Of a stretch of 64,000 nucleotides of DNA, positions 8,030 to 16,598 are shown in pieces. Numbering within the stretch: position 1 is the first letter of the stretch; each line of letters begins with the position of its first letter. The translations under genes were made by a program, and so were the position numbers. Under the pieces are notes generated by a model. The model was given only the letters and a program-made list of their open reading frames with translations. It made no database searches and had not been told where the DNA came from. The DNA is taken from positions 1-64,000 of the forward strand of contig JACJWK010000019.1 in NCBI GenBank assembly GCA_020637195.1. The letters run 5' to 3'. Source of the DNA: Microthrixaceae bacterium (GTDB taxonomy: Bacteria; Actinomycetota; Acidimicrobiia; Acidimicrobiales; DATDAH01).

Positions 8030-8826
8030 GCGTTGCCCGCCGTCCCCGACGGCCACTGGAGGACGTCAGACGCCTGGGGCCGCCGGGGCCCGCGACTGGG
8101 CCTGCCTTCGAGCACCACCGGTCGGCGCCGTCACCGCCGTGCTCGAGCGGCTCGGTGCGGGCTGCCGGCGATCACCTGCTCGACGTCGCCTGCGGCCTGG
8201 GCTGGCCATCCGCACGGCCCACGCCCGCGGGCTCGGCACCGCCGGGCATCGACGCCCTCGGCGTCGCTGATCGCCATCGCCCGAGCGGGTCCCCACCAGC
8301 GACCTCCTGCGGGCACGTTCCCCGGAGCCGCCGCGGGCCGGACGAGCCGTCCCAGGCTACGTGACCGCGGTCAACGGCGTGGGGCGGCTGCGAGGCGGCC
8401 CTGGTTGAGGCCCACTGCGCCGTGCCCGGCGGCGCTGCTCGCATCACCTACTGGGGTCGGGCGAGCTGCCTGACCTGGTGGCCTGCTTCAAGGTGTTCGC
8501 CTGCCGCCGCCTGACGACCACCGCGACGGCATGGCGCTGAACGCCATCAGCCGCGACGAGGGCCGGGCGGCCATGCTCGAGGGCGCTGTCTGGACCTCGT
8601 CGACGGCGGGAGGCGGGTCTCCACCCGTCGAGTGGCCTGACTCGAGACCGCCCGGCGCGCCGTCGCCAGCGTCTGGCCCGGGCCGTGCCGGTTCCCTTCG
8701 AAAGCACGTCGGCCGACGCGCTGCGCCCGCTCGTGCTCGACGCCAGCGGAGGTGCCGCGCACCGCTTCGGCGTCTACCGGTTCCGCAACGACCAGCGCTT
8801 CCTCGGTCGCCCGGAAGGGGCCTGAG
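8030..8826 (+). pseudogene. Class I SAM-dependent methyltransferase, multiply frameshifted
   Basis: No single long frame exists, but switching frames reads as one methyltransferase. Pieces in order are GDHLLDVACGLG (SAM motif I, near 8166), an acidic-loop region with GTAGIDA, SLIAIAR, then VTAVNGV, GGARITYW, ELPDLVACFKVFACR, MALNAISRDEGRAAMLE and the terminal GVYRFRNDQRFLV before 8826. At least five indels are needed. All parts of the fold are present and in order, so this looks like an intact gene with sequence errors more than a decayed one. The end adjoins the azlC start, suggesting an operon with azlC/azlD. Confidence 0.6.
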
Positions 8827-9588
8827 ATGGCTGCCACCCTCACCGCCGGGACGCGCCGCGCGACGATCCCGACCCGACGGCCGCGCCGCCTGCGCCTCGC
8901 GTTCGACGGCGCCCGCGACATCACCCCGATGGTCATCGGCATCGTCCCGTTCGGGCTCGCCGTCGGCGCGGCCATCGGCTCGTCCGGCGCCGGCGTGGGC
9001 GCCGGCCTGGCGAGCGGTCCGGTGATCCTCGGCGGCTCGGCCCAGCTCGCGACCCTGAGCCTGCTCGACGGCGGCGCCACACCGGCGGTGATCGTGCTGT
9101 CGGCCCTGCTCATCAACGCCCGGATCCTGCTCTACGGCGCCTCGCTCGCCACCTGGTTCTCGGACCTGCCCCGGCGCCACCGCCTGCTGCTGGCCATCCC
9201 GGTCATCGACCAGATGCACTTCGTGTGCGTCCCCCGCTTCGAGCAGGGCGACCTCGACCAGGGCGGCCGGGTCGCCTACTACGTCGGGGCCGGGTCCTGG
9301 CTGGTCGCGGCCTGGCTGGCCGCCCAGTCGGCGGCCGTGCTGCTCGGGGCGAGCCTGCCCCCATCGGCCCACGTCGAGATGGCCGCCCCCCTGGCCCTCG
9401 TCGGCCTGTTGGCCAAGTCGGTGTCCGACCGTCTAAGGTCTCTGGCTGCCGGCATCGCTGTCGCTGTCGGTCCCCTGGCCCTCCCGTTCCACAGCGTGTT
9501 CGTCGCCACAGGCGGGATCGGCCCCACCACGCCTGTCCAGCGGGCCGCCCGCTGGCACGCCGCTGAGACCGAGGAGGCCCGGCCGTGA
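8827..9588 (+). CDS. azlC: AzlC family branched-chain amino acid exporter subunit
   Basis: 253 aa membrane protein. N-terminal ITPMVIGIVPFGLAVGAAIG followed by GGSAQLATLSLL and LLINARILLYGASL are signatures of AzlC/YgaZ, the larger subunit of a branched-chain amino acid exporter. About six to eight hydrophobic segments are visible. The sequence after residue 215 is less typical (VAVGPLALPFHSVFV), so a small pair of indels there is possible. ATG 8827 has GGGG upstream. It overlaps the azlD start (GTGA), as these pairs usually do. Confidence 0.8.
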   Translation: MAATLTAGTRRATIPTRRPRRLRLAFDGARDITPMVIGIVPFGLAVGAAIGSSGAGVGAGLASGPVILGGSAQLATLSLLDGGATPAVIVLSALLINARILLYGASLATWFSDLPRRHRLLLAIPVIDQMHFVCVPRFEQGDLDQGGRVAYYVGAGSWLVAAWLAAQSAAVLLGASLPPSAHVEMAAPLALVGLLAKSVSDRLRSLAAGIAVAVGPLALPFHSVFVATGGIGPTTPVQRAARWHAAETEEARP

Positions 9589-9890
9589 CCGCCTGGCTCG
9601 TGATCCTCGCCGTCGGCGCCGGCACCTACCTGCTGCGGGCCTCGATGTTCGTGCTGGTGGGCGAGCGTCCGCTCCCCGCGTGGATGACTGCACCCATGGC
9701 GCTGGTCGGCTCCGCCGCCATCGGCGCTCCTCGTCGGCTCGATGGTTCGCCGGGCCACGGCGGCGCCGCGCCGTCGGTGTCGCCCGAGCCGGGTGGGCCG
9801 TCGCCGGGGCCTGGCCGTGGGCGGTCGGGCAACGTCCCGCGCCTGCCGTGGGCCTGCTGGTCATGTGGCTGGCGTCCGCCCCTCGTCGCG
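9585..9890 (+). pseudogene. azlD: AzlD family exporter subunit, frameshifted
   Basis: It starts at GTG 9585, overlapping the azlC stop. The clean N-terminus WLVILAVGAGTYLLRASMF is a textbook AzlD start; then WMTAPMALVGSAAIGA. After about 9725 the frame is lost, but ARAGWAVAGAW and VGLLVMWLASA in another frame match the remaining two helices of this roughly 100-residue protein. It partners AzlC in exporting leucine/valine-type amino acids. At least two indels are needed to rebuild it. Confidence 0.65.
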
Positions 9891-10833
9891 GAGCCTGGCG
9901 ACGGGGGCGTCGGGCGTTTCGACATGGCCCCTGGGCCCGACCGCGAGGGTGGGGGCTATGGCCGCCCCCGGCCCCGACGCCGAGTTGCTGACGATCGAGC
10001 TGCACGTACTGGGTGGCCCACCCGATAGCGCCCACGCAGGGTCGCGGTCGGGCGTCGCTCCAACTTCCGTCGACGACCCCGCTGTCGAGGTCCGGTTGCC
10101 GTCGCCCCGCCGCCCTCGACACGCTGCTCGACTGCGGGCCGACACGCGATGGTGGTCGCTTCGCGGCCGGGCGGCGACCTCGCCCGGGTGCAGCGCGCCA
10201 CTGAGCCTCGTGGTCGCCCCGTTCCGCTGGGTCGGCGAGGCGGGTGGTCGATGCCGCTGCCGAGGAGGCCTGCGGCATCTGGACACCGAGGGCCACACCG
10301 TCTCGACCGCTTCGCCTGCGGCCCGATCACACGACCCTGACAAATGCCGTGCCAGTACACGTGGCTGCACCGACGGCGACACCGTCGCCCGCTTCCGGTC
10401 GACGGCCGGGGCCCTGGGTCCCCGACTGGCTGACGCTCGCTGCGCCTGACGCCCGAGCGGGGGCACCGTCTTCGCCCTCGGCGACCCGCGCCCGCGGTCG
10501 CCGTCCTCGGGTCGATGCAGTGCTGGCTCGACGCGCCGGCGGAACGGGGGTCGACTACCAGGGTGCGGGCTGGCTCGTGGCCCAGGAGGGTCGCGTCAAG
10601 CTGGCGAGGTCGCCGTCGTCGCGCCCGACGGGTGGCGGTCGCCGTGGGCCGGGCCGTGTGGATCTCCGTCGACCCCGAGGCCTTCGGGGTCGGCCGCTGA
10701 CCAACGGCCGGGCCGGTCCCCGGAGTGCGACCGCTCCCTCGGGAACCGATCGAGCGCCGTCGCCGTGCTTCCACGAGCACGTCGACGAGAGGAGGCGTAG
10801 CGTCGCGGGCACCGTCCAATGACAGGAGCCGTC
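9891..10833 (+). other. Unassigned error-rich stretch, probable damaged coding DNA
   Basis: About 940 bp with no convincing frame on either strand. Short coding-like pieces occur on the plus strand (AELLTIELHVL near 9978, LSLVVAPFRWVGEAGG near 10200, AVWISVDPEAFGVGR ending at 10700). They suggest one gene broken by many indels, between azlD and the small gene at 10834. I cannot name a family from these pieces. Confidence 0.3.
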
Positions 10834-11124
10834 ATGAGCTTCGTTCAGGTCATCGAGTTCCGCACGTCGAAGATCGACGAGATGCGCAAGGTCGGCGAGG
10901 ACTGGGAGGCGGCCGCCGGGGGCGACAGCAGGGCCCGTCGGAGAGTGATGTGCTCGGATCGGGACGATCCGGGCCGCTACCTCAACATCGTGTTCTTCGA
11001 CTCGTACGAGTCGGCGATGGAGAACTCGGAGAACCCCGTCACCCAGGAGTACTCGCAGCGTCTGATGGAGCTCGCCGACGGCCCGCCGACGTTCCACAAC
11101 CTCGACGTCATCGAAGAGGCCTGA
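10834..11124 (+). CDS. Small dimeric alpha-beta barrel-like protein
   Basis: 96 aa. The pattern FVQVIEFRTSKIDEM ... YLNIVFFDSYESAMENSENP ... ELADGPPTFHNLDVIEE is that of small ferredoxin-like/ABM-type proteins: a strand, a helix, strands with bulky residues, and a second helix. These form dimeric alpha-beta barrels and include antibiotic-biosynthesis monooxygenases, though most members are uncharacterised. ATG 10834 is preceded by AGGAG at ideal distance; the frame is also open from 10819 but that start lacks a site. It appears to be single. Confidence 0.7.
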   Translation: MSFVQVIEFRTSKIDEMRKVGEDWEAAAGGDSRARRRVMCSDRDDPGRYLNIVFFDSYESAMENSENPVTQEYSQRLMELADGPPTFHNLDVIEEA

Positions 11125-11151
11125 GCCTCTCCCTCGGACCGCGGCCGGTCG

Positions 11152-12132
11152 TCAGAACCGGAACTCGGTCCCCACCAGGTCCTCGCTGAGGTCCCACAGC
11201 GCCGCCGCCGTGTCGTCGTCGAGCAGCCACGGCATGAAGCCGTTGGCCCCCGGGTTGGCGCCGAGCACGCCGAGACCGCAGTCGGCCAGGTAGGCGCCGT
11301 TGTGGTCGGCCAGCTCGGGGGCGGTCGCGGCCCACGTCTGGGTGGCGGCGCCGGCCTCGACCGACTTCCACACCAGGCCGCCGCCCTCGCCGCCGTCGGC
11401 CTCCATCTGCGCGGAGCGCTCGGCCGCGAACGACGCCATCTCGTTCATCAGGTCCTCGGTGAGGTGCCGGCCCAGGTCGGTGACGATGGCGCCCGGGTGC
11501 ACCGAGAACGACAGCAGCCCCTGCGGGCCACCCCGGCGGGCGAGCTCGCGGGCGAACAGCGCGTTGGCCGTCTTGGACCGGCCGTAGGCCTCCCACTCGC
11601 CGTACTCGGACCGCTCGTAGTTGGGGTCGTCGAGGTCGACGTCGCTGCGGGAGTGGCCGGCCGAGCTGAGGGTCACCACCCGGGGGGCGTCGCCGCGGAG
11701 CAGGGCCGGCGCCAGCAGGGCGGTGAGCAGGAAGTGGCCGAGGTGGTTGGTGCCGAACTGGGTCTCGAACCCGTCGGCGGTGCGCCCGAGCGGGCAGGCC
11801 ATGACGCCGGCGTTGTTGATCAACACGTCGAAGGCGTCGTGGTCGGCGAGCCACCCGTCGGCGAAGGCCCGGATCGACGACAGGTCACCGAGGTCCACGA
11901 CCCCCGTGTCGAGGGACGCGCCGGGCACCGTCGCCGCCACCGCGTCGACGCCCTCGGCGGCACGCTCGGCGCTGCGGGCCAGGACGGTCACCGCGGCGCC
12001 GTGCGCGGCCAGCGCCCGGGTGGTCTCGCGCCCCAGCCCGGTGGCGGCGCCGGTGATCAGCACCCGCCGGCCGGTCAGGTCGACGCCCTCCAGCACCTCG
12101 TCGGTCGTGGTCTCGGGCCCGTATGCGCTCAT
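11152..12132 (-). CDS. SDR family oxidoreductase
   Basis: 326 aa. Cofactor loop LITGAATGLG near residue 30, D-L after beta3 (VVDLGDLSS), NNAGVMACPLG, active-site serine in TLSSAGH, and catalytic YGRSKTANALFAREL (Tyr-Lys). The length and C-terminal region (AAGAATQTWAATAPELADHNGAYLAD, which spans the usual WW-domain-oxidoreductase-like tail) place it with retinol-dehydrogenase-like SDRs. The start is taken at ATG 12132 because the frame upstream is non-coding shadow. It is divergently arranged with the DoxX gene at 12196. Confidence 0.8.
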   Translation of the reverse strand: MSAYGPETTTDEVLEGVDLTGRRVLITGAATGLGRETTRALAAHGAAVTVLARSAERAAEGVDAVAATVPGASLDTGVVDLGDLSSIRAFADGWLADHDAFDVLINNAGVMACPLGRTADGFETQFGTNHLGHFLLTALLAPALLRGDAPRVVTLSSAGHSRSDVDLDDPNYERSEYGEWEAYGRSKTANALFARELARRGGPQGLLSFSVHPGAIVTDLGRHLTEDLMNEMASFAAERSAQMEADGGEGGGLVWKSVEAGAATQTWAATAPELADHNGAYLADCGLGVLGANPGANGFMPWLLDDDTAAALWDLSEDLVGTEFRF

Positions 12133-12183
12133 CGGTCCAGCATCCCAGGTCCCGCCGGCGGCCGCGTGGGTGGGCGCCGGCCG

Positions 12184-12189
12184 TAGGGT
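12184..12189 (+). promoter_or_regulatory. -10 box (TAGGGT) of leaderless DoxX gene
   Basis: TAGGGT, 6 nt (GGCGGC), then GTG 12196. Confidence 0.45.
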
Positions 12190-12195
12190 GGCGGC

Positions 12196-12672
12196 GTGCG
12201 ATCCCGGGACCCGAGTCCGGCGGCGGACGGGGCGCCGGCGGCCACGGCCGCCCGGTGGGTGCTGGCCGCGTTCCTCCTCGTGGCGGGCACCGCCCACCTC
12301 ACCTGGTCCCGCACCGAGTTCCGGGCGCAGGTGCCCGACTGGGTGCCGCTCGACGCCGACCTCGTCGTCGTGCTCTCGGGCGTCGTCGAGCTGGCCCTCG
12401 GTGCCGCCCTGCTCCTCGTCCGTCGTCGGCGGGCGCTCGTCGGCTGGGTGGTGGCCGCCTTCTTCGTGGCCGTCTTCCCCGGCAACGTCTCGCAGTTCGT
12501 CGACGGCGACGCGGCGTTCGGCCTGGACTCCGACCTGGCCCGCGGCGTCCGCCTGCTGTTCCAGCCGGCGCTCGTGGTCTGGGCCCTGTGGTGCACGGGC
12601 GCGTGGGCGACGTGGCGCGAGCGCCGAGCGGGCTACGGGGAGCCCGGTCCCTCCACGGGGCGGGGCACGTAG
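12196..12672 (+). CDS. DoxX-like membrane protein
   Basis: 158 aa with four hydrophobic segments: WVLAAFLLVAGTAHL, LVVVLSGVVELALGAALLLV, ALVGWVVAAFFVAVF and LLFQPALVVWALWCTGAW. The GTAHL motif, followed by a soluble loop ending in VPDWVPL and then a GxxEL helix, is the DoxX/MauE-type pattern. The GTG start fits a leaderless promoter at 12184. The 3' end overlaps the convergent SnoaL-like gene by 40 bp. Function of such stand-alone DoxX proteins is unknown; roles in redox or membrane processes have been proposed. Confidence 0.7.
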   Translation: MRSRDPSPAADGAPAATAARWVLAAFLLVAGTAHLTWSRTEFRAQVPDWVPLDADLVVVLSGVVELALGAALLLVRRRRALVGWVVAAFFVAVFPGNVSQFVDGDAAFGLDSDLARGVRLLFQPALVVWALWCTGAWATWRERRAGYGEPGPSTGRGT

Positions 12673-13070
12673 AAGCCGTCGTCGGCGAAGTCCTGGACGT
12701 CGCGGTGCTGCCACACCAGCGTCCAGTCGTCGTCGGCGCGTCGGAACACGTGGCTGTAGCGCACCCGCACCCGCTCGGGCGGGCCGCCCCGGTGGCGGAA
12801 GTCCTCGGTGAACGATCCGAACACCACCGCGGTGTCGCCGTCGACCCGGGCGTCGGCCTCGACGTCCTCGATGCGGTAGCGCTCGAGCGAGTCGTACCAG
12901 GCGGTGAGCATCGCCCGCGTGGCGTCCTCGTCGAAGCCCAGACGGGCGTCACGGGTGCGGAACCCGAACCCGTCGGCGGTGCCGCCCGCGACGATGGCGT
13001 CGATGTCCCCGGCGTTCCACGGCTCGAACGACGCCCGCATCCGCTCGACCAGCTCGTCGCGCTCCCCCAC
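12633..13070 (-). CDS. SnoaL/NTF2-like protein
   Basis: 145 aa. FEPWNAGDIDAIVAG, then the strand-turn pattern DTAVVFGSFTEDFRHRGG and VRVRYSHVFRRADDDWTLVW, are the cone-shaped alpha+beta fold of the SnoaL-like/NTF2 superfamily. Members are small cyclases, isomerases or binding proteins. The start is GTG 13070 with a TACCGT box 6 nt upstream, so it is probably leaderless. It overlaps the DoxX gene tail to tail. Confidence 0.7.
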   Translation of the reverse strand: MGERDELVERMRASFEPWNAGDIDAIVAGGTADGFGFRTRDARLGFDEDATRAMLTAWYDSLERYRIEDVEADARVDGDTAVVFGSFTEDFRHRGGPPERVRVRYSHVFRRADDDWTLVWQHRDVQDFADDGFYVPRPVEGPGSP

Positions 13071-13076
13071 GGCGCC

Positions 13077-13082
13077 ACGGTA
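13077..13082 (-). promoter_or_regulatory. -10 box (TACCGT) of leaderless SnoaL-like gene
   Basis: Minus-strand TACCGT, 6 nt (GGCGCC), then GTG 13070. Confidence 0.4.
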
Positions 13083-13132
13083 GCGGCCGGGCCCCACCGC
13101 CGGCCGCCGGAGCCACCACCGGCAGGGGCCGC

Positions 13133-13936
13133 TCAGGGCGTCGGCGTCGCCCGGACGAGCAGCCGGCTCTCGCCCGGGACGGTCTGGCCGGTGTCGACGT
13201 CCTCGACGTCGGTGACCGTCCACCCGGCGGCGTCGAGCCACCGCAGGCCCGTCGCCCGCGACGGCACGGTGAGCACGTCCTCGCCCAGGTCGGCGAGGAA
13301 CGACTCCTCGGCCCGCTGGGAGTCGGTCACGACGGCGTCGGCCTCCCGGGTCGAGAGGGTGAGGGCGAAGACGCTGCCCGGCGCGCTCCGCTCGGCGGCG
13401 ACGGCAAACAGCTCGTGGACCGTCGGCTCGGGCAGGTAGCGCAGCAGGCCCTCGGCCAGGAAGAGGGTGGGACGGTCGGCCGTGTGCCCGGCGTCGGCCA
13501 GCGCGCCGTCGAGCCCACCGGCGGACAGGTCGTGGGCGACGAACGCGATGCCCTCGACGTCGGCGGGAAGCGCCTCGAGCCGAGCCCGCTTGTCGCCCTG
13601 CGTGTTGGGGTGGTCGACCTCGAAGAAGCGCACGCCGGGCGTCCGGAAGCGCAGGGCCCGCCCGTCGTAGCCGGCGCCCAGGATGACGACCTGGGGGACG
13701 CCCCAGGCCAGGGCGTCGCGCACCTCGGCGTCGAAGAACCGGGTGCGGGCCGCCACCCACCGGCTGACGTCCTTGTAGTCGCCCTCGTAGCCCTCGGCCA
13801 GGGCGGCGCAGAGCCGCTCGTCGGCGGCGGGGTCGCCGGTCGGGGCGGCGGGCCGCTCGAGCGTCGCCCGGTTGGCCGCCACCACCCGGGCCGTGAGCGA
13901 GGGTCCGTCGGGGCGCACCGCCCCATCCCACCACAC
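13133..13936 (-). CDS. Leucine carboxyl methyltransferase-like SAM methyltransferase
   Basis: 267 aa. The order R-T-R-F-F-D ... VVILGAGYDGRALRF ... FFEVDHPNTQGDKRARL ... VAHDLSAGGLDGAL ... LFLAEGLLRYLPE is the signature of the TIGR00027/LCM family (class I SAM methyltransferases abundant in actinobacteria). The GAGYDGR loop binds SAM and the aspartate in EVDHP follows beta2. I chose GTG 13936 because GGAGGGG lies 5 nt upstream; the frame is open to 13993, but that would overlap the divergent kinase gene. The natural substrate is unknown. Confidence 0.8.
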   Translation of the reverse strand: MWWDGAVRPDGPSLTARVVAANRATLERPAAPTGDPAADERLCAALAEGYEGDYKDVSRWVAARTRFFDAEVRDALAWGVPQVVILGAGYDGRALRFRTPGVRFFEVDHPNTQGDKRARLEALPADVEGIAFVAHDLSAGGLDGALADAGHTADRPTLFLAEGLLRYLPEPTVHELFAVAAERSAPGSVFALTLSTREADAVVTDSQRAEESFLADLGEDVLTVPSRATGLRWLDAAGWTVTDVEDVDTGQTVPGESRLLVRATPTP

Positions 13937-13970
13937 GTCCGCCCCTCCAGCGCCCGCCGGCGTGCTGTCG

Positions 13971-13976
13971 TACCCT
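13971..13976 (+). promoter_or_regulatory. -10 box (TACCCT) of leaderless kinase gene
   Basis: TACCCT, 7 nt (CGCGAAC), then GTG 13984. Confidence 0.45.
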
Positions 13977-13983
13977 CGCGAAC

Positions 13984-16062
13984 GTGCCTCCACCGGAGAT
14001 CGAGGGGTACTCCGACCTCACGCAGATCGCCAAGGGCGGGTTCGGCGTCGTCTACCGCGCCCACCAGGACCGCCTCGACCGCACCGTGGCGCTGAAGGTC
14101 CTGGCGGTGAGCGACCTGACCGACCGCGACCTCCAGCGATTCGACCGCGAGTGCCGCGCCATGGGCGCGCTCTCGTGGCACCCGAACGTGGTCGCCGTGC
14201 TCGACTCCGGCGTGACCGCCGACGGCAACCCGTACCTCGCGATGGAGTACCTGCCCGCCGGATCGCTGGCCGACCGGTTGCGGCGGGGACCGATGCCCTG
14301 GGCCGAGGCGGTCGAGGCCGGTGTCGAGGTGGCCGGTGCCCTGGGCGCCGCGCACGCCGCCGGCACCCTCCACCGCGACCTCAAGCCCGAGAACCTGCTC
14401 TACGGCTCGTTCGGCAACGTCGAGCTCGGCGACTTCGGCATCGCCGCCGTCGAGGGCCTCGGGGGCACCACCACCGGGTTCGGCACGTACACCCTGGCCC
14501 ACGTGGCGCCCGAGATCCTCCAGGGCGAGCGGCCCGACGAGCGCTCCGACCTGTACAGCCTCGCCTCCACCCTCCACACCCTGGTCGAGGGGACCCCGCC
14601 GTTCGTCAGCGCCGACCGTGAGCCCGTCGCCGCCCTCATCACGCGGGTGCTCCAGACCGAGCCGCCGCGCGCCTCCGCCGCGCCCGGCGGCCTCGCCGAG
14701 CTCCTGCTCGAGGGCCTCGCCAAGGACCCCGATCGCCGACCGCAGAGCGCCGAGGCGTTCGGGCGACGGTTGCAGGAGATCCAGCGCGCCGAGGGGCTCC
14801 CGGTCACCGCCCTGCGCCTCGCCCGCATGACCAGCCTGCCCGGCGACGAGGCCGGGGCCGCGGGGCCCACCGGCGACCCCACGCCGACCGTTGCCGGTGC
14901 TGCGCTCACGGTCGAGCCACCCCGCGCCGCACCCACCGCCGAGGTGGTCCACGCCCCGCCGCCCGCGACCACTGGCCCCACCCAGCACCGCATGCGTCGG
15001 CGAGCGCTCCCGACCAGGACGCTTCGCCGGACGGCTCCAGTCAGCGGCAGCAGCTCGCTCGCGCTCGCCAGCGTCGCGATCGTGCTGGCCGTCGCCGCGG
15101 TCGTCGTCGTGGTCACCCGCGACCGTGGCGACACCGAGGCGGCCACGGCGGCGACCGCGCCGGACGGCACCGCGGCGGCCACCACCACGACGCCAGCCGA
15201 GCCGATCGCCGCCGACGACATCGTGGCGGTCACCCTCCCGGTCACCGCCAACCCGACCGGCATCGACGGCCGAGGCGACGCGGTGTGGGTGGCCCACACC
15301 GAGCCGGCCGGCCTCGTGACCCGCCTCGACCCCGCCACCGGCGGGGTGGTCACCTTCATCCGGGCCGGAGTCGAGCCGCGCGGCATCGCGGCCACCGACG
15401 AGGCCGTCTGGCTGGCCAGCACCGCCGACAGCTCGGTGGTCCGCATCGATCCCGCCACCGACGAGGTGGTGGGCAGCGTCGACGTGGGCGGCATCCCCCG
15501 CAACATCAGCGCCACCGACACCGCGGTGTGGGTCACCGACAACCTCCAGGAGCGGGTCGTGCGGGTCGATCCCGGCTCCGATGCGGCGGTGGCGACCGTC
15601 ACCGTCGGGGCGGTGCCCTTCAAGATCGACGCCACCGACGAGGCGGTCTGGGTCACGAACAACGCCGACGCCACGGTCAGCCGCATCGATCCCGCCACGA
15701 ACACCGTCGTGGCCACCGTGCCGGTGGGCCAGGCACCGCAGGGCCTGCTCGTCACCGACGAGGACGTGTGGGTGGCGAACGTCGACGACGGCAGCGTCAC
15801 CCGGATCGACCCCGCCACCAACGAGGTCACCGCCACGATCCCCATCGGCACCGAGGCCGCCGACCTCGCCCTGCTCGAGGGCGCGCTCTGGGTCACCGAC
15901 ACCGAGGACGGGACCGTCGTCGTGGTCGACCCGTCGACGAACGAGATCACCGCCACGGTCGAGGTGGGTCAGCGCCCGACCGGCGTCACCACGGCCGGCG
16001 GCGCCGTCTGGGTCACCGACACCCGGGGCAGCGCGGTGGTCCGTCTCTCCGTCGAGCGGTAG
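13984..16062 (+). CDS. Membrane Ser/Thr protein kinase with extracellular beta-propeller
   Basis: 692 aa. Kinase domain at residues about 8-265: glycine loop KGGFGVVY, K38 in VALKV, catalytic HRDLKPEN (D132, K134), GDFG (D150) and HVAPEIL. A Pro/Ala-rich linker leads to one TM helix near residue 357 (LALASVAIVLAVAAVVVVV). Outside the cell, residues about 405-692 hold seven WVxx/RIDPAT repeats such as AVWVTDN and RIDPATN, the pattern of YVTN/NHL or streptogramin-lyase-like beta-propellers. The architecture is that of PknD in mycobacteria, where the propeller is thought to sense extracellular signals. The start fits a leaderless promoter. No cognate phosphatase lies beside it. Confidence 0.9.
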   Translation: MPPPEIEGYSDLTQIAKGGFGVVYRAHQDRLDRTVALKVLAVSDLTDRDLQRFDRECRAMGALSWHPNVVAVLDSGVTADGNPYLAMEYLPAGSLADRLRRGPMPWAEAVEAGVEVAGALGAAHAAGTLHRDLKPENLLYGSFGNVELGDFGIAAVEGLGGTTTGFGTYTLAHVAPEILQGERPDERSDLYSLASTLHTLVEGTPPFVSADREPVAALITRVLQTEPPRASAAPGGLAELLLEGLAKDPDRRPQSAEAFGRRLQEIQRAEGLPVTALRLARMTSLPGDEAGAAGPTGDPTPTVAGAALTVEPPRAAPTAEVVHAPPPATTGPTQHRMRRRALPTRTLRRTAPVSGSSSLALASVAIVLAVAAVVVVVTRDRGDTEAATAATAPDGTAAATTTTPAEPIAADDIVAVTLPVTANPTGIDGRGDAVWVAHTEPAGLVTRLDPATGGVVTFIRAGVEPRGIAATDEAVWLASTADSSVVRIDPATDEVVGSVDVGGIPRNISATDTAVWVTDNLQERVVRVDPGSDAAVATVTVGAVPFKIDATDEAVWVTNNADATVSRIDPATNTVVATVPVGQAPQGLLVTDEDVWVANVDDGSVTRIDPATNEVTATIPIGTEAADLALLEGALWVTDTEDGTVVVVDPSTNEITATVEVGQRPTGVTTAGGAVWVTDTRGSAVVRLSVER

Positions 16063-16080
16063 CCCGCCCTCGGACCGGCC

Positions 16081-16133
16081 GATCCGGCGGCCCGGCCGAT
16101 CCGGCGGATGGGCGGATCCGGCGGATCCGGCGG
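16081..16133. repeat. Four copies of GATCCGGCGG between convergent genes
   Basis: GATCCGGCGG occurs at 16081, 16098, 16115 and 16124 in the short gap between the kinase stop and the DUF488 stop. It is followed by GGGCCC-rich inverted segments near 16140-16172, so the gap probably also acts as a terminator. Confidence 0.5.
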
Positions 16134-16154
16134 AGGGGGCCCGGGCCGTGGCCG

Positions 16155-16547
16155 CTAGGGCCCGGCCATCACCGCCCCGAGGCCGGCGAGCAGCCCGCCG
16201 AGGAGCGAGCGGTGGCAGCGGGCCTCGTCCTCGCAGTAGCAGCCGACGGAGAGCTCGACCGTCGGCGACGCCGCCGCGAGCAGATCGAGCACGCCGGCCG
16301 GGTCCGACGCCGCCATCTCCCGGAGGTAGCCGCGCTCGAAGCGGCGCCACTCGGCGTCGGTGGTGGCCGACCGTCCGAGGGCGACGAGGTCGGCACTGGG
16401 GGCGAGCACCGGCAGCCAGACGTCGTAGTAGTCGAGGCGGGCCAGGTCCTCGCGCCGCACGCCGCGCGGCGGCCGGCGCACGGTCCCGAGACGGAGCCCC
16501 TCGTCCGGCCGGCGAGGGCTGCCGAGGCGCACGACACGGAGGGCCAC
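16155..16547 (-). CDS. DUF488 family protein
   Basis: 130 aa. RPPRGVRREDLARLDYYDVW near the N-terminus, LREMAASDPAGVLDLL in the middle and the C-terminal VGCYCEDEARCHRSLLGGLL are typical of DUF488, whose CHR motif ends a compact alpha/beta domain. The function of the family is not established. GTG start; a CATCCT hexamer lies 7 nt upstream, one base off the leaderless consensus of this window. It is convergent with the kinase gene. Confidence 0.75.
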   Translation of the reverse strand: MALRVVRLGSPRRPDEGLRLGTVRRPPRGVRREDLARLDYYDVWLPVLAPSADLVALGRSATTDAEWRRFERGYLREMAASDPAGVLDLLAAASPTVELSVGCYCEDEARCHRSLLGGLLAGLGAVMAGP

Positions 16548-16598
16548 GGGTCCCAGGATGGCCGACGCCGCCGGGAGTTGCCCGTGCGGCCCGCCGCG

